Origin: an uncultured Rhodospirillales bacterium
GTDB taxonomy: Bacteria > Pseudomonadota > Alphaproteobacteria > Acetobacterales > Acetobacteraceae
NCBI GenBank assembly: GCA_903924855.1
Contig: CAIYCW010000050.1
Location: 1 to 57,770, forward strand
Direction: 5' to 3'
DNA length: 57,770 nt
Position 1 is the stretch's first letter; every line of letters begins with the position of its first letter. The translations under genes were made by a program, and so were the position numbers. Shown in pieces: positions 16,234-25,400 of this stretch. The notes under the pieces are model-generated. The model saw nothing but the letters and a program-made list of their open reading frames with translations, did no database searches and was not told where the DNA came from.

Positions 16234-17668
16234 GAACCAGAACGCCACGCCCCAACCATGTGCCACGGTTGAGACCAGGCAGGGTCAACGCCGGATCGAA
16301 GCCGCCTGCGACATTGCTGCAGCACAGGGTATCACCCCGGGCCAGATGCTCTCCCAGGCTCGAGCCCTCTGCCCTGGTCTGCAGATCGATGAGGCAAATC
16401 CCGAAGCCGACCTGCGCGGCCTGATCGCCCTGGCCCACTGGTGTGAACGCCTCTCTCCCCTGACCAGCCCCGATCCACCAGATGGGCTGTGGATCGACAT
16501 CACCGGCTGCGCGCATCTGCAGGGGGGCGAAGCAAGATTGGCAGACAGGCTGCAGCAGCGCCTGTCGCCCTGCCGCCTGGCCATCGCCGACACCGCAGGC
16601 GCCGCCTGGGCCCTGGCACGTGCTGCCACGCGCAACACTGCGGAGATCGTACCGCAAGGCCAGCATGCAAATCGCATCGCCGCGCTGCCGATCGGCCTGC
16701 TGCGCCTGGACACCCGCATAGTGGCTGGCCTGCAACGTGTGGGACTGCGCAGCGTTGAAGCCCTGCGGCGCATCCCCCGCGCCGAGCTTGCCGCCAGGTT
16801 CGGGCCCAGCCCCAGCCTGCAACTCGACCGCGCCTTGGGTCTGCAGCCCGAGCCGATCATCTGGCTGCGCGCGCCCTGCCTTTGGCACCAGCACCACCGC
16901 TTCGTGGAGCCGATCAGCACACCGGAGGCACTGACCCACGCCCTTGCCGAGCTATCCTCGCAACTGACCGCACGCCTGGAAGCCGCAGGACTGGGCGGCC
17001 TGCGGTTTCGCGCCCGTTTCATCAGGGTGGACGACGAAGCCTTTGATCTCAGCCTGGCCACCGCCCGACCACTGCACAACGCAGCACGTCTCACCCGCCT
17101 GCTGACGGAACGGCTGGACCAGATCGATCCGGGCTTTGGCGTGGAAGCTCTGCTGCTCGAAGCAATGGAGGTGGCCCCCCTCACGCTGCGCCAACCCGGC
17201 CTTGATGCCCCTTCCCCCTCGGAAGATCTGCTGGACATGCTGGACACTTTGGCAAACCGCATTGGCCCGGATCGGCTGTGGCGCCCCAAGCCAGTCGCCA
17301 GTCATGTGCCCGAACGCGCCAGCGGCAGCACCTCAGTGGCGTCCCCACAAAACTGGCCCACGCCCCCCGGTCCGAGGCCCATACGCCTGCTCACGCCTCC
17401 CGAACCCATCGAGGCCACAGCCCCTGTCCCGGACGATCCGCCGGTTATGTTCCGCTGGCGCAGCGCCCTGCACCGCGTGCAAGCCGCCAGCGGCCCGGAA
17501 CGCATCGCCCATGAATGGTGGCGCCGCAGCGACCCATCAGACGATGAACGCTTTCGCGACTATTATTATGTGGAAGATCAGCTGGGCGGCCGATTTTGGC
17601 TGTTCCGCACCAGCCTGCCTGGTGCTGCGCGGCCGGTGCGCTGGTATATGCACGGCCTGTTCGGATGA
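16142..17668 (+). CDS. imuB: ImuB, catalytically inactive Y-family polymerase paralogue
   Basis: A 508-residue Y-family-like protein that links the beta clamp to DnaE2 rather than polymerising. The N-terminus reads ILSVWLPNWPI, without the first metal-binding aspartate of active Y-family enzymes. Near residue 115 GLWIDITGCAHLQGG replaces the catalytic SxDE block, so loss of activity is visible in the sequence. A helix-hairpin-helix segment lies near RVGLRSVEALRRIPRAELAARFG, and the C-terminus ends GRFWLFRTS...RWYMHGLFG as in other ImuB proteins. An AGGAG sequence precedes the ATG at 16142 by 7 bases. The stop overlaps the dnaE2 start as ATGA. Confidence 0.9.
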   Translation: MQAPPGQRILSVWLPNWPIRRRKRCGVWPAENQNATPQPCATVETRQGQRRIEAACDIAAAQGITPGQMLSQARALCPGLQIDEANPEADLRGLIALAHWCERLSPLTSPDPPDGLWIDITGCAHLQGGEARLADRLQQRLSPCRLAIADTAGAAWALARAATRNTAEIVPQGQHANRIAALPIGLLRLDTRIVAGLQRVGLRSVEALRRIPRAELAARFGPSPSLQLDRALGLQPEPIIWLRAPCLWHQHHRFVEPISTPEALTHALAELSSQLTARLEAAGLGGLRFRARFIRVDDEAFDLSLATARPLHNAARLTRLLTERLDQIDPGFGVEALLLEAMEVAPLTLRQPGLDAPSPSEDLLDMLDTLANRIGPDRLWRPKPVASHVPERASGSTSVASPQNWPTPPGPRPIRLLTPPEPIEATAPVPDDPPVMFRWRSALHRVQAASGPERIAHEWWRRSDPSDDERFRDYYYVEDQLGGRFWLFRTSLPGAARPVRWYMHGLFG

Positions 17669-20600
17669 GCTTCGCGGAACTGCAGGCTGCCAGCGCCTTT
17701 TCTTTCCTGCATGGCGCCAGCCATCCGGAGGAGTTGGTGGAGACCGCCGTCACTCTGGGCATCGCAGCGCTTGCGATCGCAGATCGCAACACCCTGGCCG
17801 GCCAGGTTCGCGCCCATGTCGCCGCCCGCGATGCCGGGCTGCGCCTGCTGCCAGCAGCAAGACTGGTGTTTGCCGATGCCACACCTGACATCACCTGCTA
17901 TCCGACCGACCGCGCCGCCTGGGGGCGTCTGTGCCGATTGCTCACCATTGGCAAGACCCGTGCGGTGAAGGGCCAATGCCACCTCACACGCCCCGACCTG
18001 CTCGCCCATGCCGATGGCATGGCGATCCTCATTCACAGCGGTTCCGAGGCTGCCTTGCCAGAGCTTGTCAGCACGTTTCGACACCGAGCCTGGCTCGCCG
18101 CCAGCCGTGCCTATGGCCCGCATGACTGCGTGATACTGGCTGCACGGGCCGAGTTGGCCGCCCGCCATCGCGTAAGTCTGCTCGCCACCAACGATGTGCT
18201 GTACCACATCCCACAGCGGCGCCCGTTGCAGGACGTGATGACCTGCATCCGCCTTGGAACCACCATTGAAAAGGCCGGCTTGGCATTGCTGCCGAATGCC
18301 GAGCGACACATGAAACCGCGGACCGAAATGGCGCGGCTGTTTCGTGAGCATCCACAGGCCATCACCGCCAGCGCCGATCTGGCAGCGCTGTGCCATTTCA
18401 GCCTCGATCAACTGTCTTATGAATACCCGGACGAGCCGGTGCCACCAGGACGCACGCCGGATGAACATCTGGCTGACCTCGCATGGGATGGTGCCGCCCT
18501 CCGCTATCCGCAGGGCATTCCCGGCAAGGTGCAGGAGACCTTACAAAAGGAGTTGGCGATGATCGCCCAGCTTTCCTATGCGCCCTATTTCCTGACCGTC
18601 AACGACATCGTGCGCTACGCAAGGTCGCGCGGCATTCTGTGCCAGGGCCGCGGCTCGGCTGCGAATTCGACGGTCTGCTTCTGCCTGGGCATCACTGCGG
18701 TTGATCCAACCCAGATCGATTTGCTGTTCGAACGCTTTGTTTCGGTCGAACGGCGCGAACCGCCGGATATCGATGTCGATTTCGAACATGAACGGCGCGA
18801 GGAGGTGATCCAGTACATCTACCAGCGATATGGCCGTGATCGCGCAGGCATTGCCGCGACTATCATCCACTACCGCCCCAAGATGGCGATCCATGACGTG
18901 GGCAAGGTGATGGGATTGGACGAGGACACCATCACGGTCCTCGCGTCCGAAAGCTGGCACGCGGGTGCCATGCTGTGGTCCGATGAACGGCTGCGTGAGC
19001 ACGGGCTGGATCCAAGCGCCCCTGCGATCCAACGCAGCATCGAAATGACGCGAACACTGATCGGCTTCCCGCGGCATCTCTCGCAGCATGTCGGAGGCTT
19101 TGTGCTGACCCGCGGTCGACTGGATGAGATTGTGCCGATCGGCCCGGCCGCGATGCCAGGGCGCAGCTTTATCGAATGGGACAAGGACGACATCAATGCA
19201 TTGGGGTTGATGAAGGTCGATGTGCTGGCGCTTGGCATGCTCACCTGCATTCACCGCGCCTTCGATCTGCTGCGCAGCCGCGGTATCATTATCAATGATC
19301 TGGCAGACGTTCCGCGTGAGGATCCCGAAGTCTATCGCATGCTGTGCCAGGCTGATTCGCTTGGCGTGTTCCAGGTCGAGAGCCGGGCACAGATGAACAT
19401 GCTGCCACGCCTCAAACCTCAGACATTCTATGATCTGGTGATTGAGGTTGCTATCGTCCGCCCGGGGCCGATCCAGGGCGATATGGTGCACCCCTATCTG
19501 CGCCGCAGGCAGGGGCAGGAAGAGGTGCGTTTCCCATCTCCTGCGCCCGAACACGGCCATGCAGATGAGTTGAAGCGTGTGCTGGGCAAAACACTTGGGG
19601 TTCCGCTGTTTCAGGAACAGGCGATGCGCATCGCCATCGAAGCGGCCCGCTTTACCCCGGAACAGGCGAACCAGTTGCGCCGGTCCATGGCGACATTTCG
19701 CAATGTCGGCACGATCCAGACCTTCTTTGTCCAGATGGTGGAGGGCATGGTGCAGCGCGGCTATGAACGGGACTTCGCCGAGCGCTGCTTTCGCCAGATC
19801 GAGGGTTTTGGGACCTACGGCTTCCCCGAAAGTCATGCTGCGAGCTTCGCACTGCTTGTCTATGTGTCGGCATGGTTGAAGTGCCACCATCCAGCAGCCT
19901 TCGCCTGTGCGCTGCTCAATTCCCAGCCGATGGGCTTCTACGCGCCTGCCCAGATCGTCGCAGACGCACGTGCCCATGGTGTGTCGGTGCAGGCGATCGA
20001 TGCCGGAAAGAGTGACTGGGATTGCCACCTGGAACGTGATGGCAGCCTGGTATTGGGATTTCGACTGATTGATGGATTTCGCAAGGAGTGGGCCCAGGCA
20101 CTGATTGCTACACGGCCGTTTTCTGATCTGCCAACCATGGCAGGTGCTGGCATTCCGCATGCAGCCTTGCTGGCGTTGGCGGAGGCGGATGCCCTGCGCA
20201 ACATAGGCCTGACCCGCCGGACAGCACTGTGGCAGGTGCGCGGATTGGACAAATCCGCGCACCTGCCGCTGCTGCAACGTATGCCTGCACGCCCCAGCCA
20301 GGTTCGGTTGCCGCCCATGGCACTGCCCGAGCAGGTGGCAAGCGACTATCGCAGCACGGGCCTGTCATTGAAGGCCCATCCCCTCAGCAGTTTGCGTAGC
20401 GTGTTAGCCAGAGATGGCATGGTCACATGCGCAACAGCCACAGCTCTGCCGGATATGGCCCCATTTTGGACTGCGGGCGTGGTGCTGGTACGCCAACGCC
20501 CCGGCAGTGCCCGTGGCGTGGTGTTTGCCACGATCGAGGATGAGACCGGCACGGCCAACATTGTTGTCTGGCCAACACTGCTTGAGTCCTACAGAAGAGT

Positions 20601-20775
20601 TATGTTAGGAGCGGCGGTGTTGGCAGTACGCGGCCGCGTTCAACGCAGTCGCGAGCATGTTGTGCACCTGGTGGCGGAACATCTTGAAGATCGCACTGCG
20701 TTGTTGCGACAGATTGATGGCGTCAGCGTTCTCGCCAGGGCCGATGAGTTGCCGCGTTCGCGTGACTTCAGATGA
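17665..20775 (+). CDS. dnaE2: Error-prone DNA polymerase DnaE2
   Basis: A 1,036-residue C-family polymerase alpha subunit that performs damage-tolerant synthesis in the SOS response with ImuA and ImuB. Domains in order: a PHP domain from FSFLHGASHPEELVE (residue 12) to about 270, the palm with PPDIDVDFEHERREE near residue 367 carrying the catalytic aspartates, fingers with QHVGGFVLTRGRL, a helix-hairpin-helix and OB-fold region near residues 790-980 (FWTAGVVLVRQRPGSA). Its length matches DnaE2, not the longer replicative DnaE1. The ATG at 17665 overlaps the imuB stop, so the three genes form one coupled operon. The prophage-like block begins 51 bases after its stop, on the other strand. Confidence 0.95.
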   Translation: MSFAELQAASAFSFLHGASHPEELVETAVTLGIAALAIADRNTLAGQVRAHVAARDAGLRLLPAARLVFADATPDITCYPTDRAAWGRLCRLLTIGKTRAVKGQCHLTRPDLLAHADGMAILIHSGSEAALPELVSTFRHRAWLAASRAYGPHDCVILAARAELAARHRVSLLATNDVLYHIPQRRPLQDVMTCIRLGTTIEKAGLALLPNAERHMKPRTEMARLFREHPQAITASADLAALCHFSLDQLSYEYPDEPVPPGRTPDEHLADLAWDGAALRYPQGIPGKVQETLQKELAMIAQLSYAPYFLTVNDIVRYARSRGILCQGRGSAANSTVCFCLGITAVDPTQIDLLFERFVSVERREPPDIDVDFEHERREEVIQYIYQRYGRDRAGIAATIIHYRPKMAIHDVGKVMGLDEDTITVLASESWHAGAMLWSDERLREHGLDPSAPAIQRSIEMTRTLIGFPRHLSQHVGGFVLTRGRLDEIVPIGPAAMPGRSFIEWDKDDINALGLMKVDVLALGMLTCIHRAFDLLRSRGIIINDLADVPREDPEVYRMLCQADSLGVFQVESRAQMNMLPRLKPQTFYDLVIEVAIVRPGPIQGDMVHPYLRRRQGQEEVRFPSPAPEHGHADELKRVLGKTLGVPLFQEQAMRIAIEAARFTPEQANQLRRSMATFRNVGTIQTFFVQMVEGMVQRGYERDFAERCFRQIEGFGTYGFPESHAASFALLVYVSAWLKCHHPAAFACALLNSQPMGFYAPAQIVADARAHGVSVQAIDAGKSDWDCHLERDGSLVLGFRLIDGFRKEWAQALIATRPFSDLPTMAGAGIPHAALLALAEADALRNIGLTRRTALWQVRGLDKSAHLPLLQRMPARPSQVRLPPMALPEQVASDYRSTGLSLKAHPLSSLRSVLARDGMVTCATATALPDMAPFWTAGVVLVRQRPGSARGVVFATIEDETGTANIVVWPTLLESYRRVMLGAAVLAVRGRVQRSREHVVHLVAEHLEDRTALLRQIDGVSVLARADELPRSRDFR

Positions 20776-20826
20776 GTGAGGCTGATCGCGTCACTTCCAG
20801 GCAGCTTTTTTGAAATTGGAAGAATT

Positions 20827-21336
20827 TTATGGACCCAGGACCGGGGCAGGCATGACCAGAGCATTACAGATGTTTTTCGCAGTGACTTCCGCCGCATTGA
20901 CGCTCGCTCCAGGCTTGACACCCGCCGCCTCGACGGATGACAGGACTGTGCTTGCGTCTGCATTGAGTTGGCAGGCAAGTCTTGAGTCTGCTGCCACTAC
21001 CTGGCTGGTTGCCTGGGCATCAGCCGTGAGTGTGACATTCTGCTGCGCAGAGCAGGCCGATGTGATGACCGAAGCCGCCACCACCAGGACCATGGAGGGA
21101 ACAATACCCGTTCCCGGCTTACCTGCCTGAGGCGTATTTTTGGCATTGCCCATGTTGAAGGCCAGCATATCCAGCAGTTTGCGAGCAGGCAGCCACGGAC
21201 TGCCTTCGGCCGGCTGCGGCAGAATTGCGGCCAGAATGGCGGCAATCGCCACGATGATCGGGAGATAAACAGCAACAGGGGCAAGGCTGGTGCCCTGCAG
21301 TGCCGTCACAAGAAGTGCGACAGGATTTTGGTCCAT
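20827..21336 (-). CDS. Two-span membrane protein of the lysis cassette
   Basis: A 169-residue protein with a first hydrophobic segment (about residues 19-42, YLPIIVAIAAILAAILPQP) and a second near residues 80-98 (IVPSMVLVVAASVITSAC), followed by an Asn/Ala-rich tail with two more cysteines. It is the last gene of the phage block, directly after the endolysin, so it is a candidate holin or spanin-like lysis protein. The second segment ends in a cysteine like a lipoprotein, but the strict lipobox is not met. AAGGA lies 7 bases before the ATG at 21336. I do not recognise the family. Confidence 0.65.
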   Translation of the reverse strand: MDQNPVALLVTALQGTSLAPVAVYLPIIVAIAAILAAILPQPAEGSPWLPARKLLDMLAFNMGNAKNTPQAGKPGTGIVPSMVLVVAASVITSACSAQQNVTLTADAQATSQVVAADSRLACQLNADASTVLSSVEAAGVKPGASVNAAEVTAKNICNALVMPAPVLGP

Positions 21337-21346
21337 TTTCAGTTCC

Positions 21347-21964
21347 TTAAGATTGCTGGGAGGCCAATCCGCGTTCAAACAAAGCAGCCTCGGCATCACG
21401 GCGGGTCAGCAAACCGGCCAGTCCAGTACCCTGCCAAAGCCGCTTCATTGAGCGGATCAGATCGGGAACAGCCGCAAATTCCTGTGCGGCCATTGCGTCA
21501 CGTATCTGACGCATTTCAAGACGATTGTTGGGTTGTGTATCAACCATGCTTGCCCCTCTGTTGAAGACAAGACTGACAAGAGCACCAAAACTATCATCTG
21601 AAATCAAAAATGTATTTTGGAACGATGACGCTACCTGCCACACTACGCGCGGCACATTTATTGTTTCAAAAACTGAAATTGCATCATTTAAAGAAATTTC
21701 AATATCCATATTTTTTTGCGTCAGCTCTTGACACTTCGCGCCACGAATTCCAGCCAATTCTTGTAATTTTATGCTTGTATTTTTTGGAAGATGACTCCAA
21801 TCTGCTGCGATTTGCTGTGACGTCGCGTATCCCAGGTCATATCCAACCCCAACTGTCACGCCGGACGATCCTCCCGGCCAAATTGGATGGCAGATGTAGT
21901 TACTGACACCACCAATTTCAAAATTTTCAATCATTTCAATCGAATTTCGAGATGGAGATGTCAT
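21347..21964 (-). CDS. Phage endolysin, lysozyme-like (pesticin/T4 superfamily)
   Basis: A 205-residue peptidoglycan hydrolase. The N-terminus shows EMIENFEIGG with the likely catalytic glutamate, followed by WPGGSSGVTVGVGYDLGY, a motif I know from lysozyme-superfamily endolysins of proteobacterial phages. SFGALVSLVFNRG and the C-terminal LWQGTGLAGLLTRRDAEA complete the fold. There is no signal-anchor segment, so it needs a holin to reach the wall. Its start overlaps the upstream gene's stop as ATGA. The gene is clearly more AT-rich than the flanking phage genes. Confidence 0.85.
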   Translation of the reverse strand: MTSPSRNSIEMIENFEIGGVSNYICHPIWPGGSSGVTVGVGYDLGYATSQQIAADWSHLPKNTSIKLQELAGIRGAKCQELTQKNMDIEISLNDAISVFETINVPRVVWQVASSFQNTFLISDDSFGALVSLVFNRGASMVDTQPNNRLEMRQIRDAMAAQEFAAVPDLIRSMKRLWQGTGLAGLLTRRDAEAALFERGLASQQS

Positions 21965-22371
21965 TTTTCGTCCCCAATCAATCGATCCACAGCACTCAGA
22001 ACGGCTAAAACATTCAAATCTATTGCCTGCAATCGTTCCTGAACCGCCACAATCTCCCTGACTGTGGCGAATTTTCTATCTGATTCTTTGACATGCTCGA
22101 TGAGCATGGTGAGGATGCGATCCTCACGACCAGTGTGACCTGCCTGGCATTCTCGAATTTTCGCGTCAGTGACGTGCTCGACGCTGGCAATTCGGGCCTG
22201 GGTTGTCTGTTCCAGACTTTGGATACGTGCCTGCGTCAGAGCGTCAAGCGCCGTCATACGGCTGTCAATGCCGTCTATTCTTGCAAGAATTCTTTTGAGC
22301 GACAAAGAGGCAATGCCAAAAAAAAGAGCTCCAGCTGAGGTTATGGTGGCCACAATGTATTCTGGTGGCAC
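21961..22371 (-). CDS. Membrane-anchored coiled-coil protein, holin/spanin candidate
   Basis: A 136-residue protein beginning at a GTG (22371): an N-terminal membrane span (VATITSAGALFFGIASLSL), then a long charged helical region with repeated patterns such as ALTQARIQSLEQTTQARIASVEHVTDAKI, consistent with a coiled coil. The GTG has GGAG 7 bases upstream; an overlapping ATG two bases ahead opens only a 10-codon frame. This layout resembles hemolysin-XhlA-like or spanin-like lysis partners, and its stop is fused to the endolysin start. AT-rich like the endolysin, so the pair may have been acquired together. The exact lysis role is inferred from position. Confidence 0.7.
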   Translation of the reverse strand: MPPEYIVATITSAGALFFGIASLSLKRILARIDGIDSRMTALDALTQARIQSLEQTTQARIASVEHVTDAKIRECQAGHTGREDRILTMLIEHVKESDRKFATVREIVAVQERLQAIDLNVLAVLSAVDRLIGDEK

Positions 22372-22401
22372 ATTTTTTCTCCATTTTATTCAAAAATAAT
22401 A

Positions 22402-25400
22402 CTATAGCGCCACGTGCAGGATTGCACCAGTTCCTCCGGCGCCGCCAGATGTTGTAGAAGAAATAGAACCGTTTGCGCCCGCAATATTCCAACTGCTGGC
22501 ATAGTATGACGGGGCAAGCAGATTGATCATTTGCACCGAACCGCTTGAACCACCTGTGCCGCCTGCGCCACCTTTGCCGGTGCCAGCGCCAACGCCGCCA
22601 TTGGCGCCGTTTCCGCCTGAGACGTCGATGCCATTGGTCATCGCGTTTCCCTGAAGTGTCTCAGTAATTATGTATACAAAGCCACCACCGCCACCGCCGC
22701 CACCACCACCGCCAGCAGCGTTCCCACCAGCGGCCTGATATCCAGCGCCACCAAAGCCCCCCTTAGCTTGGATGACCCCAACTGTTGTGTTGGATCCTCG
22801 CTGAATATTCCTGGCGTATAGGGCAATCGTGCCGCCGAATGAGCCACCACTGCCACCACCGCCACCATAATTTGTGCCGTCACCACCACCACCGCCGCCG
22901 CCGCCACCAACAAGCCCCGCGCAGATAGAGACACCGATCGCCGGCATGAAAAACGCGGTCGTTGGTGTGGACAACGCAATCTGTCCCCCCACCGCGCCGC
23001 CGATGCCTGCTGCCCCACCGCTTCCGCTGGATGCCCCTCCGGCTCCGGCCGCACCGCCACTGCCACCATTACCGATGGCATTGGAGATTCCAGCAACACC
23101 CGCGCTGCCGGCTGCCAACGTCGCCGTGCCGCCGCCGCCGCCGCCGGTGGGAGATTGGCCAACGGTGCGCATCGCAAAACCACCGGGGCCAAACGCACCA
23201 GAAGCCGAAGTGGCAGACGAGCCATTGTTTCCGTTGCACGAGATGGCACCGGCTGTCGCCGCTGAGATATCGAGCGTGCCGCTGACAAAGACGCGATACC
23301 CGTTGGTGACAATGCTTGCTGAACCGGAAAGCGTGCAGCTGGTCCAATGCATGTCTCGGGTCAGCGTCGTGGTGCCACTGCTGGCGGAAAAGGCACCATC
23401 GGCACCTGTGCCGAAGGTCAGTGAGGCGGCAGTTGCAGCGTTCGCGATCCGCGAATCATTGCCCGATTGGCATATCCACCGCGCTGCACTGGCCTGATAC
23501 TGAAATGCAACTTCAACACCGGAAGGGATCAGGCTCGGGGCGGCCAACACTGACTGGCCTGTTGCTGGTGTAAAGGCAACGCTCGAAATGGTCTGCGTGG
23601 ATGTCACGAAGAGCCATTGGCCGTTGCCGGGGGCAGATGGCATCGTGATCGTGCCAGAGGCCAGGGTTGATGCCGGGGTCAGTTGGAGAGTGAGAACACC
23701 GTTTGGAACCGTGATCGCAAATCCTGATGTTGGGGTTTGACTTGAAAAACTTGCATCCGCGATGCCGGCGTTGAAGGTTGCAAGACCACTGATCTGTTGA
23801 TTTCCAGCATTGTTGAGGCTCTGGACGACCACGTTGCCGGAAGGGTCAACACTGAATGGGGTCACGGATGGGTAGACTGAGAGGTCACGCACGACGAATG
23901 CGTAACGACTTACCGTGTTTTTCAGCACTGTGTAGCCATCGAACCACGCGGCAGACGTTGCCGCGGTGAGAAATGCGGTGGTTGGCTGGCCAGCCCCCAT
24001 GGAGACCGCCATGACGCCAGTCTTTGAATTCTTGCGGCTGTGTTCGCCCTGGCTGACCTGAGCGATCACGTCGATCTCAGCCCCGATCAGCAGTCCATCC
24101 GCACCGCTGAGAGCTGTGGCGCCGGCGACAGTGCCCCATGCACGGCCCAGGGTCGTGCCGTTGACGATCGCAGACATCTGACGACCGACCACGTCCTTGG
24201 TGTAAATTGGGGTGTCATAGGACGCACCGACCGTGTAGCTGCTGGCGTCATAGGACAAGACTGCGTCGTAGCCCGCGGCTTTCTCATAGTTGGTCGAGCC
24301 GGACGTGCCGGAGACCACCAGAGATGTGAACGTGGTGAAGGCGTTGGCGTCCGTGCTGGTCACACCCAGCCAGGATTTACGGGCCTGCTGGTATTTGAGG
24401 ACGGTGCCGTCAGCATCTGCATTGACGTTGCTGGCGTTTGGGAAGGTTGCCCCGCCATCGACCTCGATGAGCGTGTTGTCCTGGATGTACCAGGCGGCGC
24501 TGATCTGGTAGACGCCCGGGGTGAAGGCAATCGTCCCGCCATTGGATGCCATTCCGGTCGCAAGTGTCTGCAAGGCATGCAGACTGTCGGATGCTCCGGT
24601 GGTGTCCGCACCAAAATCCACCGCAGTTTGTACGTCTGTTGCACGCGCGGACAGACTGCGTGCCGTAGATCCGCCGCTGGCCTTGACGGTGCCGGCGCTG
24701 AGATCGGTGACTGCTCCCGTCTGCCCAGCGACGGATGTCACAGTCGAAGCCGCAGTCGTGTAACCCTGTGCCTTTACGAAGGCGGTCGTTGCCAAGGTTG
24801 TTGAGTTATCTGTCGTCGCCGGCGTGGGTGCTGTGGGCGTGCCGGTGAAGCTGGGAGAGGCAAGGGCTGCACGCGAGGTATCAGTTGGGTGGACATGATC
24901 CTGTCTGGCGAAGGACAGGCTGGTGCCAACGGCCGCTGTTCCATTGATGCTTGGAGTGGCTGTCCCAGCCTGGCCTACGACAAAGGCCGTGGTGGCGAGT
25001 TGTGTTGAATTGGTCCCGACAGCAGCTGTGGGCGCCGTGGGAACGCCTGTCAGTGCCGGAGATGCCAAACTGGCACGTGTGGTGTCAGTGGGGTGGACAT
25101 GGTCCTGTCGGGCGAAGGACAGGCTGGTACCAACCGCCGCGGTTCCGTTTGCGCTCGGAGAGGCTGTCCCAGCCTGGCCCACAACAAACGCAGTCGTCGC
25201 GAGTTGTGTTGAATTGGTACCGACGGCTGCTGTCGGTGCCGTGGGAATGCCCGTGAGAGCTGGTGATGCGAGGCTGGCAGCGCCGGAGACATCTGCAACA
25301 GCGAGGCTGATGCTGCCGGTCCGGCCGGCCACTGATTGAACGGGCGCACCAGAGGCGGTGATATAGCCCTTGGAATTCACGTAGGCCGTCGAGGCGGCGT

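Noticed and set aside
20776..20826. Hairpin CTTCCA...TGGAAG as terminator or att core between dnaE2 and the phage block
   Set aside because: Only 6 paired bases with a long loop, and no copy of the sequence was found at the right edge.
24040..24804. A 254-codon plus-strand frame inside the giant fibre gene
   Set aside because: Mirror frame of the fibre coding sequence, with no recognisable domain.
24868..25275. Regular repeats that might suggest a CRISPR-like array
   Set aside because: Units are 204 bases, in frame and protein-coding, without short repeats and unique spacers.
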